64,000 bases of DNA from Synaphobranchus kaupii (lineage: Eukaryota > Chordata > Actinopteri > Anguilliformes > Synaphobranchidae). Within the stretch, counting starts at the first letter, position 1; every line of letters begins with the position of its first letter. The stretch lies in the NCBI GenBank assembly GCA_029718625.1, contig CM056389.1, positions 18,891,521 to 18,955,520 of the forward strand, in the 5' to 3' direction. This document shows positions 1 to 15,305 of this stretch, piece by piece. The notes under the pieces are model-generated. The model was not told where the DNA came from and did not search any database. It saw nothing but the letters and a program-made list of their open reading frames with translations. The translations under genes were made by a program, and so were the position numbers.

Positions 1-1869
<1,869 letters not shown>

Positions 1870-1870
<1 letters not shown>

Positions 1871-4800
1871 CAAACGCACTCTGAAATCTGAACAATGGCG
1901 CCAGCGACGGTAATGGCGCCGCACTAGTGGCAGCCTGTTGTAGCAGCTCCGTATTGTGTGCACTTTATTGTGTGTTTTTACTGTTTTACTGTTGTTTTTA
2001 CTGTTGTTGTGGTGAACATCAATATGATGCTCACACAGAAGCTGGGACGTGTAGTATTGCTCTTCACCATCGCACTGGGACTTTTAAATGAATGGAAGCA
2101 GTGCCGCCTGCAACCCCGGCATTTCCTACACACGCGATCAGCTGATCGCCCTGCAGCGACTGATTCTCGCATGCATACCCGGAGAGAAGCTCTCAATCCC
2201 GGACGAGCTAAGGAGGAGACGGCGGGGATGTAGAGCGGGTGTCAACCGGAGAGCGAAGAAAAGGAGATTCAAACCCTACATCCCTGCAGTCATCATGGGG
2301 AACGTGAGGTCGCTGACAAACAAGATTGATGAACTATCAGCACTTGTGAAAACACAGAGGGAGTACAGAGAGTGCAGTCTTATGTGTTTCCGTGAGACGT
2401 GGTTACACCAACAGATACCGGACACGAACGTGACTATCCCCGGATTCCACACAGTACGTGCGGACAGGGACACCACCGCGAGCGGTAAGAAGAAGGGAGG
2501 GGGACTTGCCGTGCTTGTAAACTCCAGATGGTGCAATCCAGGACATATCTCTGTTAGAGTACTTCTGCAGCCCTGACATCGAGCTGAGTGTCATCGGACT
2601 TCGCCCATACTATCTACCAAGGGAGTTTACAAGTGTCATCGTCATCAGTGTTTACATTCCACCCTCGGGGAACGCGGAAGCAGCGGGTGACGTCATTAAC
2701 TCTGTAACTGCCGGACTGCAGACTAAATATCCCTGTGCATTCATTGCAATTACAGGTGATTTTAACCATGTCTCCCTCTCCGCTATCCTACCCACTTTCT
2801 ACCAGTTTGTTAAATGCACAACCAGAGAAAATAAGACCTTAGATTTGCTTCATGCAAATGTAAAAGATGACTATAGCTCCACTGCACTACCACCCCCTTG
2901 GCAGATCAGACTACAACTTAGTTCTGCTTACACCATCATACAAGCCAGTCGTCCAGCGGCAACCAGTGACTGTGAGGACAGTGAGGAAATGGGCTCACGA
3001 AGCCACAGAGACACTGCGGGGTGCTCTGGAGGCCACTGACTGGGATGTCCTATTTAAACCACATGGTGATGACATTGATGGCTTAACAGATTGTGTCTCG
3101 GACTACATCAGCTTCTGTATTGATAACACCATCCCCACAAAAGAAGTTTGCTGTTTTCCCAATAACAAGCCCTGGGTTACAAGCGACCTGAAGGCCTTGC
3201 TCAATGAGAAAAAGAGGGCCTTTAGGACAGGGGACAGGGCTAAACTAAAACACATTCAGAGAGAACTGAAGCAGAAGCTAAGGGAGAGCAAGGACTCATA
3301 CAGAAGGAAGCTGGAGGAGAAGCTACAGAGAAACAGGGTGAAGGATGTCTGGAGTGGAATGAGAGAAATCACCGGCTTCCAGAAAAAGGCTGGTGCAGCT
3401 GAGGGGAATCTAGAGTGGGCAAATGAACTGAACCAATTTTTTAATAGGTTCGACTTGGCCCCCACTCCACCCTTCCAGGTGGATCCTGTGCTGCCTCCCT
3501 GCCCACTCCCCCAGCTCCTAGGCCTATGTCTCCCTGGCATCCAGTCCCCCACTCCAAACACCAGGCACTCCATAATAAACTCCCCTCACTGACACCTGCT
3601 GCCGACCCAGCCACATCTCCCACTCCCCAGGCTGAATTCCACATCACAGCCAACCAGGTGAAGAGAGAGATGGAGAGACTTCACCAGGGCAAGGCAGCAG
3701 GACCTGATGGCATCAGCCCTCGTGTGCTGAAGGCTTGTGCTGACCAGTTATGTGGAGTATTTCAGCACCTGTTCAACATGAGTCTGCACCTCAGGAAAGT
3801 TCCTGTATTATGGAAAACATCATGCCTGGTGCCAGTGCCGAAGAGGAGGTGCCCCACAGTCCCCAACGACTACAGGCCCATTGCACTAACATCATACGCA
3901 ATGAAGGTCATGGAGAGACTGGTCCTAACACACCTTAGACCATTAGTAAGCTCCTCATTAGACCCCCTGCAGTTTGCATATCGGCCACATGTAGGCGTTG
4001 ATGATGCAGTTATATTCCTGCTGCAGAAAGCCTATTCCCACCTTGACAGACCCAACAGCTCGGTGCGGATTACATTCTTTGACTTTTCCAGCGCTTTCAA
4101 TACGATCCAGCCCAGACTGTTAAAAGAGAAACTGGAAGTCATGCAGGTGGGCGCCCCCATGATCACATGGATTGAGGACTACCTGACAGGCAGACCGCAG
4201 TTTGTGAGGCTGCAGAGCTGTGTGTCTGCACGCCTTGTGTGCAACATCGGGGCTCCCCAAGGGACTGTGCTGTCTCCTTTCCTGTTCACCCTCTACACAT
4301 CGGATTTCAGCTACTCCTCTGAATCCTGCCATGTACAGAAATTCTCGGATGACACTGCTATTGTGGGATGTGTGGAGGGTGGATGGGAGGGGGAGTATAG
4401 GGGCCTGGTAGACCGCTTTGTGAAGTGGTCTGGGGAAAACCACCTGCAACTAAATGTGGCCAAAACCAATGAGATTGTGGTGGACTTTAGAAAGAGCAAG
4501 AGCCCACCTGCTCCAGTCTGCATCAGTGGCAGTAACGTAGAGATTGTTAAGACCTACAAGTACCTGGGAGTCCATCTGAATGACCAGCTGGAGTGGTCCA
4601 CCAACACCGAGGCCATCTACAGGAAAGGCATGAGCCGGCTGTACGTCCTCAGAAGGCTCAGGTCTTTCAATGTCTGCCAGAAGATGCTACACATTTTTTA
4701 TCAGTCTGTTGTTGCGAGTGCCATCTTCTTTGCAGTGGTGTGCTGGGGCGTTGGCATCAAAGCAAAGGACAGCAACAGGCTCAACAAACTAATAAAAAAA

Positions 4801-5260
4801 TGTGGCAATGTTATCGGCTCTAAGCTGGTCACACTGGAGGAGGTGGTGGAGAAGAGACAGCTGGCCAAACTGGTGGCGATCATGGACAACCCCTCCCACC
4901 CCCTCCATGACATGATAGGCAGGCTCCCGAAGTCAGAGCAACAGACTGATTCAACCCCGCTGTCTCAGGGAGCGGCACAGGAGATCATTCCTGCCAAGAG
5001 CAATAAAACTGTACAACTCTTCCTCCTTTGCCAGGACTGGCTAAATCACAGTCAGCATACATACCTATTTATTATTTATTCATATGTCTATTTATCTGTC
5101 CAGTCACCTGTTTTAATCACTATAGCATTCTGTGTTTGCATCTGTTGTGTTGGTATCGTCTGTTGTGTTTTTATTGTGTTTTAATGTTGCTGCTATAACA
5201 ATGCAATTTCCCTTCGGGGATTTTTTTAATAATAAAGTTTTTCTATTCTATTCTATTCTA
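1870..5260 (+). mobile_element. L2/Maui-like non-LTR retrotransposon, frameshifted
   Basis: Endonuclease motifs (GNVRSLTNKIDEL, ETWL, GGGLAVLVN, GDFNH) start near 2300. The reverse transcriptase follows at 3640-4950 with AAGPDGISP, FFDFSSAFNTIQP, APQGTVLSPFLF and FSDDTAIVG (the catalytic box reads FSDD where these LINEs usually have FADD). Parts lie in three frames (endonuclease near 2088-2576 in one, the middle near 2867-3592 in another, RT 3526-5184 in the third), so it is dead. The 3' end carries AATAAAG and a (TTCTA)4 tail at 5241-5260, typical of self-primed LINE tails. The 5' limit is approximate. Confidence 0.88.
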
Positions 5261-8200
5261 AATCTTGCCCTCTCCTCTGACGAAACCCCACGACTTGGGT
5301 ATGGAAATGGCTATATTTCTGTAGAATGCGATGTCCTGGAATAAGGAAAACTATGGGTTTGCGTTCATTATTACCCCTTTATTACGCTTATCCTATCCAC
5401 GGCTGCCCCCTAGTGGTTGTCGATGTCTCCATTATAGTAGCCTATTCATATTTCTGAGAAATTGAAATAAATGAATTTACAGCTTTAAAAAAACCCTACA
5501 TTTTGACAACCCCTGTTGGCCATAATAGTTAAAAGGGCTTTTTACAAATAGGCTAGCTGTTCTGTTAAATTTAAAAAATAAGGTAACCTGTGTTATGCAG
5601 ATATTTCTCAGGTTTACAACAAGTCAAATTTTACGAAAATGAGTCTATAATTGAGCGAGTTATAATATATTTTATCAGGGGAAGTCTGCATCAGTCAACA
5701 TACTACCAACATATGCTAATTTTGACCGCCTAATATGGCGGCCGCGTAGAAATGTGAGCGGTTTCTAGCCTATAGGTTTTTATGTCTATGGACTCAGCAA
5801 CCAATGATCACAACTGACCCTCCATGTAGCCTACCTTTCATGTTTGCCAGGCCGATTCGTTTTGAAATAAATACGCGATTAAATAAATAAAAGAGGCGTA
5901 AAATAACAAATAGATATTGATTTGTTTCATTGCTTATTTATTTCATTGCTTATATATGTATTACATGATCTATTTCATTTTGTCACATTTGGTCTTCCAT
6001 ACTTTGGGGCGTTTTTTTATATTTTGGAAGTTTGTGGGTGGGAAACAAGGGGTAAAGACTGGGCTTTCGTTTTGAACCTCACTTCCTGGTTGGGCTGGGA
6101 GCAGCAATTGTGCCGTTGCTCACTAGCGCCACTGCGATTGGCTTCAGTATAGGTCTTTCACCATGTAAGTCAATGGCAGCAATGTGGTCAAAATACTCAG
6201 TCAATACATTTTTCCCACAAAAAAATGTAATTGCAATAGGTGCCTTTCCTTCCTCTAATGCCTCTGCATGTGCTGATTTTAAAAAAATATAGTATCGTTT
6301 GGACAGGGTATTAACATTTGTTCAGGACCAATCAGAGGGACAGGTTGAGTCCTCTTCGGCTCCATGGAGCAGGTGCAGTTTGTACAAACGGGCGGCGAAA
6401 AAGACATCCGGAGCGTCAATTCAGTTTTTACGAGGCCGTGGAAAGGCAATGGGTGACATCACAGTGGTTTTGTCCATATTTTTTATACAGTCTATGGTGG
6501 GAAAGGAATGAGCTGATCTGGAATCAGTTTTTGTACAGATGCACAAAAACCCCATGTCTTTCCACGTACACCCAAATGGAGGTTCATATGTGAGTGAAAA
6601 GAGCCTCTGATCCCAGATCCGTATAGCTGACACATCTCAACAGGTAGGCTATTGGTTCAGCATGTATTGGTTTGAGATACCGCCCACAATGACAGGCGTC
6701 ACCGTGACATCCGAAGCTTTGCTTTCCGTGATCACGTGATTTGAAACAAGCCTCGGGGCACTACTTCCAAACAGCAGTGATTTCAAAACTGGACACTGTG
6801 TCGACACGTGAGTGTCGAGCGTCCCATTCCTACAGGATAGTGACTGACATTGTGGTAATGCGGTATAAAGGGATCTAGTGAAGGTGATACAAAGAAGTAA
6901 TGAATTGTGAGGTGTTAAGTAGGCAAACTGAGGGACTTTTTTGTTAACAATTGTGTTTTATAACTTCGAGACAACATAACAAACGGTTATGACAGTATGA
7001 GTTCTGGATGACCATTAGGGTTGTCAATATGGATGGCCTTCTGCAGATGCATCGAGACTCTTATAGCAGAATTTGTCATGGTACATGACCTCCGCGTAGT
7101 GACATAATTCCTCCCATAAAGGGGGGAGCGTCACTGCGGAAGTCCTCGGAACACTTTTCTTGCCCTTAAAAGGTCCCGAGTGACCATGATCCCTAATGGT
7201 CATCCGGAACTCATAGAACATGGTTACCATCGTAACCGTTCATTCTATTTCGTTCCTCCGACCATTTGGGTTATCAATATGGATGACTTAATACCTGAAG
7301 TGTCAGGAGGGACCATCATCCTTACGTGGCTGCAGGTAAGATGGTTGCACCGACCGTTGAGCCTGGCGCCACATTGACGTGATAAAACCTCGCAAATGTG
7401 CAGGGAGCCGCCCACGTCACCACAAATTTCTGCTGGTGAAAAACGTTACTTTGACAAAGTTAACTAGAGTTTGACTGTGATTTGTATGTGCTGCCTAACA
7501 AGCTGCTGGTCCCACTTAGTTCCACTGAAAACCTACCAAAATTAGATTTTGGTGACCTGACCCACAATCTGCCTCTGTGTAGAGTCCCTGAAGGCTTACA
7601 TAAGGACAGATGCCAATGGGTTTAACATTATAATCCCAAACTGCACCATCTGCAGCAGTTAGCCTACTCAAAAAACATGTGCTTCGTCATAGGAATGGTA
7701 AGTAAATGGACAATGATATTTGCATGCTGGCTGTGATAAAAATACTTTCTGGTTTAGCTAGCTAACATTAACGTTACATGTACCTTCCTAGCTAGCCAGC
7801 TAAGAGATTGCCAGTAGCTAGCTAGCTAACGCTATGTGGTAACGTTAATAAGAGGAAAACATTTTAAATGGTGAATAGTGAAAATTCATAACTCCAACAT
7901 TAATATTTAAGTTCAGCTAAGTTAAATAATGTTAACGGTTATCTCTAGTAGTAACGTTATGTATAATCTTGTCAAAACATAAGAATGTTAGCTAAACTAA
8001 TTACAATAAGAAAAACCAGTGCAGCAGGAAATTCAGGCCATTATACTTATTTTTATTTTCAATGGTAACATTATAAAGTAAAATTTAGTGGTGGTCTAAG
8101 GGACACCATTCTTCTGCCCCCTCTCTCAAGCTTCCTCCGTCTCCGTCCTCCGGGATCAGCTTGACACAATGCAGAGTAGGGACCCAAATGCAGAGACACA

Positions 8201-8300
8201 TGGGATGCAGATGAAGAGTGAAAACTGAGGTAGGAGTTCTTGATCAGAGTAATACAAAGCAGAGCCAGAATTGCACAACAGAACTAAAACTAGATGCAGG
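5261..8300. other. Gene-free stretch with teleost repeat fragments
   Basis: No supported gene. Segment 6100-6500 (cactagcgccactgcgatt, tttttatacagtctatgg) matches a very common teleost interspersed sequence. An inverted-repeat element is visible at about 6965-7290 (arms around gttatgacagtatgagttct and catagaacatggttaccat). Segment 6700-6830 resembles hAT-like ends (cacgtgatttgaaacaagcc). Confidence 0.45.
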
Positions 8301-8306
8301 GATTAT

Positions 8307-9525
8307 TGTCACGTCCCGTGCCTCCACGTCCTAGTCTATTTCTGGTTTTTCTGTTTATATGTATTTTCTATCCTGGTAGTCCGTTCCGTGTTTTCCCTCT
8401 CTCCCTCCATTTTGTGTCTCAGCTTTCCCGCACCTTAATTGTGTTTCCCTCATGTGTTCTTGTCTGACCTGTTCCTCATTGTCTCTCCCCAGTTTCTTTG
8501 TTCTGTGCCAGATTGTCTTGTGCCCTGCCTTGTGCTTGTGTATAATTATTTCCAGCGATCAAGGTGTGGAGTTTCGGCTCTGCTTGCACGCCGGTCTCGG
8601 CTGGGTTGGAGGCGGTGTGTGCTTTTTTTTTACCCCTCCTACCAAATAAAATAAAATAATAATAATGTTTCCAGCGGTTTTTCCTGCCTGCTCCTCGTTT
8701 CTGTTTCCAGTCCTGTATACCCGTCCGGTTCTTGTTCTCCAGCCTGCTCCTGTCCAGCCCTGCTCCAGTCCTCCTGCCCGCCAGTCCTTCCCCTTCCCCG
8801 TCCTATCCCTGCTCCTGTCCAGCCCTGCTCCAGTCCTCCTGCCCGCCAGTCCTTCCCCTTCCCCGTCCTATCCCTGCTCCTGCCCAGCCCTGCTCCAGTC
8901 CTCCTGCCCGCCAGTCCTTCCCCTTCCCCGTCCTATCCCTGCTCCTGTCCAGCCCTGCTCCAGTCCTCCTGCCCGCCAGTCCTTCCCCTTCCCCGTCCTA
9001 TCCCTGCTCCTGCCCAGCCCTGCTCCAGTCCTCCTGCCCGCCAGTCCTTCCCCTTCCCCATCCTATCCCTGCTCCTGTCCAGCCCTGCTCCAGTCCTCCT
9101 GCCCGCCAGTCCTTCCCCTTCCCCATCCTATCCCTGCTCCTGTCCAGCCCTGCTCCAGTCCTCCTGCCCGCCAGTCCTTCCCCTTCCCCATCCTATCCCT
9201 GCTCCTGTCCAGCCCTGCTCCAGTCCTCCTGCCCGCCAGTCCTTCCCCTTCCCCATCCTATCCCTGCTCCTGCCCTTCGCCCTCCTATTCCCCTGCTCTG
9301 ACAGATTCCCCGGTTCTGACCTCTTCCTGTTCCTGGACTTCGCTTTTGCTCATCCTGCATTGCCCTGTTCGCTGGACGTTGACCCCTGCCTGGAACTGAC
9401 AACGAATCTGCCTTGCCTACATTGCTCTGTTTTGCTGGACATTGACCCTTTTCTGTCGACTTCGAATAAAGCCTATTTCCATTACTTTTGGTGTCTGCAA
9501 GTGGTTCCGATCAGTTTCCTGAACA
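8307..9525. mobile_element. Probable solo LTR with internal 65-bp repeats
   Basis: The segment starts TGTCACG and ends CTGAACA, and is flanked on both sides by the same 6 bases, gattat (8301-8306 and 9526-9531). It has a polyadenylation signal AATAAA at 9465. No PBS, PPT or coding region adjoins it, so a solo LTR from recombination is the simplest reading. The family is not recognised. Confidence 0.65.
8744..9280. repeat. 65-bp tandem repeat, about 8 copies
   Basis: Pyrimidine-rich units (gctcctgtccagccctgctc...) recur every 65 bp. Units differ in two places (tgtcc/tgccc and cccgtcc/cccatcc). Because the unit lacks stops in several frames it gives long Pro/Ser-rich open frames, which I do not accept as genes. 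Confidence 0.93.
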
Positions 9526-9713
9526 GATTATAGCTACAGAGGTGGATAAACATTAGGACTAAGAAAAAAAAAAAATGGAGGGGCAGGAATGGTAACAGCA
9601 GGGTGATGGACAGAAAATGTGTTTTTACTGTTTTTTATTTAATTTAAGTAATAACATTTATTTACAGTCTACTCCATGTTTAATTACATAATTAGAATGT
9701 AAAGGTACACTTG

Positions 9714-9966
9714 CATATCGACAGCCTCATAACAAAAGTGCCTAAGTCATGTTTTGGACATTTTGAGATTTTCTGCCTAAATCACTTGATTTATCATTCG
9801 TCAACAGTGTAAAAATGCTCGTCACTGCAGGTCGCTGTGCACTTCCTGAACCACTTTATGCTATTCTGCCTAAATCCACGATTTGATTTAGGCAGATTTA
9901 TTTTTGCCTTTTTCTCAAGACTACAAAAAATTACTTAGGCACTTTTGTTATGAGGCTGTCGATATG
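9714..9966. mobile_element. MITE with 34-bp perfect terminal inverted repeats
   Basis: The left arm 9714-9747 (catatcgacagcctcataac...) is the exact reverse complement of the right arm 9933-9966. The interior has further weak complementarity (tctgcctaaatc near 9772, gatttaggcaga near 9885). It has no coding capacity. Superfamily is not assigned. Confidence 0.85.
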
Positions 9967-10110
9967 TAGAATTATTGTTATTTACCTTAAAATGAAAGGA
10001 AATGTCTAATTTGTCATTATTGACACAAACCGTTATATAACAGGAGATTTGTTAAATTAGAGAATTTAAAATAGTTTTTTTTCCGTATAATTAGGATTTT
10101 GTTTAACAGT

Positions 10111-10430
10111 GTAACTGGCTAGATATTACTGAAATTATCTACTTATGCAGAGTATATAGGCCTGCTCTATGAAAATGTGGAATATCTTTCTAGAATGCAG
10201 CGATATTAGGCTAACTGGCTAGATATTACTGACATTATCTACTTATGCAGAGTATATAGGCCTGCTCTATGAAAATGTGGAATATCTTTCTAGAATGCAG
10301 CGATATTAGGCTAACTGGCTAGATATTACTGACATTATCTACTTCTGCAGAGTATATAGGCCTGCTCTATGAAAATGTGGAATATCTTTCTACAATGCAG
10401 CGATATTAGGCTAACTGGCTAGATATTACT
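10111..10430. repeat. 100-bp tandem repeat, three copies plus a partial
   Basis: taactggctagatattactga recurs at 10112, 10212, 10312 and 10412, an exact 100-bp period. Copies are about 97% identical, so the duplication is recent. Confidence 0.95.
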
Positions 10431-10699
10431 GAAGTAGCCACACGGATAGAACTGCACAGATTATGCATTTAGGCTATTTATGCCCACCACATTATTCAGG
10501 TAGTCACAGTAACGTAAACTGACCTTTTAGGTTTCATTATCAGGAGGTTACTATATCAAGCAGTCTCACCTTGCCAGAATCACATTGAAAATGTGACTGA
10601 AATTAGTTTTATGTTTAAATCAATTAAACGTATAATTTTGAAGTTTCCCTGTCAAAGGATATGTGACCAAATATTAAAAATGATTACTTTATTCTATAT

Positions 10700-11175
10700 A
10701 TAAATACAGGGGTGCCAATAATAGTGGCACACGTGGTTTTGTTAGAAAATAATTATTTCTTGATGAGGGATTTTTTTTTCTCATAATAAATTTACTTCAA
10801 TTAAAGGTTGGATTTTTCTAATTGTTTTTGTGTGAGATTACGCAAATTCACCAAACGGTGAATTTTTTATAACCCTTTTTACTATGTAAACTTCTGACCC
10901 ACTGGAATTATGATATAGTGAATTAAAAGTGAAATAATCCGTCTGTAAACAATTGTGGGAAAAATTACTTGTGTCATGCACAAAGTAGATGTCCTAACCG
11001 ACTTGCCAACACTATAGTTTGCTAACATGAAATCTGTGGAGTGGTTAAAAATTAGTTTTAATGACTTCAACCTAAGTGTTTGTAAACTTCCGACATCAAC
11101 TGTGTATGTATGTATATATATATATATATATATCGTCTTTACCAGGGGTGCCAATAATAGTGGCAGGCACTGTAG
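10700..11175. mobile_element. Nested Tc1/mariner-type ends
   Basis: Outer ends ggggtgccaataatagtggca occur at about 10709 and 11145. Between them lies a segment ending aacttccgacatcaactg (to about 11102), like the inverted repeat of Sleeping-Beauty-type elements. A short TA repeat follows. No transposase remains. Confidence 0.6.
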
Positions 11176-13090
11176 ATAAATCATAAATTAAGTCATTCAA
11201 TCACATTCAATCACGAGCTACTCAGAAACGTGGCTTGCCCCTATCCATCCCAAAACCGGAAGTCTGATCATGTAAATATTTTCAAAAATATAAAACTAAG
11301 TTGACTGTGCCTTTAAATTTTTATTTCACTTTTAATGCAAATTCAGTTGTATTTCAACCTTGCACTGTGCATTCTTCCATAGAGTACTCAAGTGACTGTC
11401 ACACTGGTTTTGGAAGTGACTTCCCCATTCATTTAGACCATAGACATTAACTAAAACTTACTTTTAAACAATTTGTAGTGATTATGTCTTACCATCAATT
11501 TCCTGGATTGTTCAATATAACGCCCGTTCGCAAAATATGTAGTTTTTCTGGACCAGCTTTGAGTATATTTTATGTTTTAGTATTTTTTTGTGAATATACC
11601 AGCGCTGGCACTGTTTAAAAACTTGACGTCCCATAATTCCCTCCGGACGGTTCAATTAAGTAAAATGGCCGAATTTGCAAGGTGGTATGCGCTGCCAAAA
11701 TTGTCCAGACGAGATGATATCTGATTGGTCGAGAACCGCCCGTGCGTTGCAGTAATGGATATGTAGTCCGTTAAAGTGGACTACACATCTAACATACTCA
11801 CTTGAGTACTCTATCACATGCAGAGATAATTCCTATCATCCTGCACACTACTGCAGGGCCCTCTGCATGCACTGTGCATTCTTCCATCACATGTAGAAAT
11901 AATTCCCAGCATCCTGCATACTACAGCAAGGCTATTGAGGCCACACTACTGCATTTTAGCCCAAGGACTACATCCATTTTGAATCTTTTTTTTTTTTTTT
12001 TTTTTTGGGGGGGGGGGTTAGGAAATACATTTCTTTTATTCAACATTCATGTTTTTTGTTCAATTAAAGAATCCATTAAAGTTCTACTCACAAATGCTTG
12101 CATGGATGTCTGCTTATGACGAGGTAAATACAGCTAGTACAAATAATGCCAACATTTCCAGTTCATTCCCGTTAATTCCCATGGAAATTTTCCACCTTTG
12201 AATATTCCCGGAATTTTGCAACCCTAGGTAAGATTAAGGTAAGATTTGATTTCACAAAGCTTTTCGTTTACTTCTCAAAACCAATTATTGTAAATTTGTA
12301 GTAATATTTGTAAATTGTAGATCCACATACCTTGCAAACAAACACACCACAGGACACACTGTCATTCTGAAAAGGATGTGGAACAGTGGCACATGTCCAT
12401 CTTGAGACTTTGCATCCCTTTTGCCAGATGAAAGCCCTGAAAAACAAATAAGTATATCTATGTACAAATGTAGATTTTAGCTCTTTATAAACCATTAAAC
12501 AATCTATTACTATCAGAAATGTGACGCACACTATGGACACAGGTAAAGCAACGTACGTCATCCAATATGAACCTTGTTAACTGTTTGCATTTTTCCATAT
12601 TCTGTTTGGACTCTCCCAAGGAGTGAAGATAGTGTCGTCCTCATCTTCCAGGAAGAGAGATAGGAATTATAATATTATAGACCATCTTAGAGGATAGCTC
12701 ATTCCGCTATCATATAGGAATGCTACAATCATATTATAATGTAAATGAATGTTTACACTTACCACCAATGTCCAGTGGTGACCGTCATTCACTACTCCAG
12801 AAGTAGTTTGAACAGATTCGGATCAATCTAAAATAGGACGACAAAGATATTATCATAAAACCGGTACTCAGCATGTAACACATTTACATGCTACAGGGTG
12901 TATACATGGGTGTATACATCTGCATTTGTGTATTTTGAAATGAAAAACGACTTGCATGTCATGCTCGACACGACTCATGTCGTGTTTCCCATTCCAAATG
13001 TTCGTCATGCAAAATGCAAAGTGTCAATAAGGTACACAAATGCAAAGTGTCAATAAGGCATTGATGACCTTCAAAGAGTTATAATGATTT
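11176..13090. other. Gene-free stretch
   Basis: No supported gene. It includes a duplicated short segment at 11820-11935 (cactgtgcattcttcca and neighbouring similar text) and a T/G homopolymer at 11990-12018. Confidence 0.4.
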
Positions 13091-13094
13091 GGTT

Positions 13095-13425
13095 AAAAGG
13101 AGATTGTTGCATGGTGTTCCCAAATTGAATTAGGCAGTTGTAACATTTTGTTACATGTTCCAAACAGGTGTTTTTTGAACTTCCCAGTCTTTTTTTTGCT
13201 CCTGTCCCACTTTTTTTGGAACATGTTGCAGGCATCTAATTCAGAATTAGGGTATATTTACAAAAATCCATAAAGTTGATGAGGTTAAATATTAAATATC
13301 TTTTCTATGTACTGTTTCAATTAAATATATGTAAAAGAGAAGTTCCAAATCACTGCTTTCCGCTTTTATGTGCATTTTCATACTGTCCAAACTTTTTTGG
13401 AATTGGGGTTTGTAATTGTAGGGAC
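13095..13425 (-). mobile_element. MITE with CCCCAATTCCAAAAAAGTTGG-like end
   Basis: The right end (ttttttggaattggggttt near 13395-13413) and internal text match, in opposite orientation, the segment at 26840-27030. The two copies define one non-autonomous DNA transposon family. Confidence 0.65.
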
Positions 13426-13689
13426 AACAGACTACGTTTCTATTCATTCCAGAGGCAACAAAAGTGAAGTTTGCAACACGGTCCCAGCGTGACAGCTGTA
13501 GTTAGTGATCCAATCATGTCGCATGGAATTACGGGTCATAAAACTAAAACAGATAAGACTAAATAATTCCAGTCTGTCTCCCCCATTTTTCCTTCTACTC
13601 CATTTTTGTTTTGTGTCAGCAACACAGCTGCACAAAAGCTGCTACTCTATTTTGTCTTCCCCTTTTGCTAGCTACAGAGCTAAAAAGGT

Positions 13690-15305
13690 GGATCTCCTTT
13701 GCCTTGTCCATTGTACCAGCAACACCGCTGCAGAAAGCTCTTTACGACCCTCTGGAGCGCTCTCCTCTCTGCGGCTGTGCAGCTGAGGAACCACACGCAG
13801 ATGCAGTAGGTGAGGATGCTCTCTACGGAGCAGCGGTAGAAGGACACAAGCAGATCCTGTCTAAGACGGTAGTTCCTGAGTATTCTCAGGAAGTAGAGTC
13901 TCTGCTGTGCCTTCTTGACGATCGCCGTGGAGTTAGATCTCCAGGACAGATCATCCTCCAGGTGGACGCCCAGGAATCTAAAGACCGAGACTCTCTCCAC
14001 GCAGCCCCCATCGATGTACAAGGGCAGAATGTCGGTCTTCTTCCTCCTGAAGTCTACTACCATCTCCTGGGTTTTCAGTGTGTTCAGCTGCAGGTTGTTG
14101 GCTTTGCAGAGCACTGACAGCTGCTCCACCTCATCGCGGTACGCAGTCTCGTCACCCCTGGAGATGCAGCCCACCACGGTGGTGTCGTCAGCGAACTTTA
14201 TGATGGAGTTGCTGGGGTGGGCAGCGGAGAAGTGGTGAGTGTAGAGGGAGTAGAGTAGAGGGCTCAGCACGCAGCCCTGAGGGGACCCGGTGCTGAGGCT
14301 GAGGGTTGTGGAGGTGTGGGGACCTATCCTCACCCTCTGGGGGCGGTCAGACAGGAAGTCCTTAATCCAAAGGCAGGTGGAATGAGATAATCCCAGGTCT
14401 AATAGTTTGGGCACCAGTCTATCAGGGAGGATGGTGTTAAATGCCGAGCTGAAGTCCACGAAGAGCAGCCGTGCGTAGCCCCCCCCCCCCCTCTCTAGGT
14501 GAGACAGGGTAGAGTGGAGAGCTGTGGCGATGGCATCCTCTGTGGACCTGTTAGCTCTGTAGGCGAACTGGTAAGGGTCCAGACCGGGCGGGAGGGGTGC
14601 AACGATATGGGGCAGGACCGCCTTCTCAAAGCACTTCATGGGGTGGGGGGTGAGTGCCACTGGGCGGTAGTCGTTCAGGCAGCTGATGTTGTTTTTCTTT
14701 TTTGGAACCGGGATGATTGTGGAGGTTTTCAGACAGGATGGGACGGTGGCCTGGGACAGGGACTGGTTGAAGATCTTGGTGAGGACCCCCGCCAGTTGAT
14801 CAGCGCAGTCTCTCAGCACCCGTCCTGGGACACCATCCGGCCCAGCTGCTTTCCTCGGGTTTACTGCCTTCAGTGTGCGTCTCACCTTGTGCTCCTTGAG
14901 GACGATGCTGCTTTGGGTCGGTGTGTGTGTTGTGGCTGTGGCTGTTTCTGTCGGCACCACCTTGTAATGGGCGTTGGTGTGTGGTGTGGCTGCTACCGTC
15001 GGCGCCGCCTCGAAGCGTGCGAAGAAGGAGTTCAGCTCTTCCACCAGCTGAGGGTCGCCCTCTTCGGCTGAGAGGTGGCTGGGTCTGTAGTTGGTCATGT
15101 GCTGGACCCCCTGCCACACCTGCCTGGAGTTGTTGCTCTGGAAGCAGTCTTCAATCTTTCCTTTATAGTCTGCCTTGGACCTCCTAATTCCTCGCTTCAG
15201 GTTGGCTCTGGCGGTGCTGTACAGCTCCCCGTCTCCGGATCTGAAGGCGGTGTCCCTCTCCCTGAGCAGACGCCGCACCTCTCCAGTCATCCACGGCTTC
15301 ATAGC
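13690..15305 (-). mobile_element. Antisense L2-like LINE fragment with long open RT frame
   Basis: Antisense reading gives 540 open codons starting KPWMTGEVRRLL (the linker before RT) through KAAGPDGVPGRVL, FVDFSSAFNTILP, TGSPQGCVLSPLLY, FADDTTVVGCIS and FRFLGVHLEDDLSW. The frame ends soon after LTYCICVWFLSC with a changed sequence, so the 3' end is missing. The endonuclease half is also missing. The RT core with FADD is intact as read. The family looks L2/Maui-like; exact clade not certain. Confidence 0.87.

Noticed and set aside
8665..9399. Long Pro/Ser-rich open frames (244 and 189 codons)
   Set aside because: They are created by a 65-bp repeat lacking stops in several frames. Two overlapping frames read almost the same peptide, and the region lies inside a probable LTR.
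14499..15071. 190-codon sense frame opposite the antisense LINE
   Set aside because: It is the complement of the RT reading frame, with Trp/Cys-rich composition and no motif.
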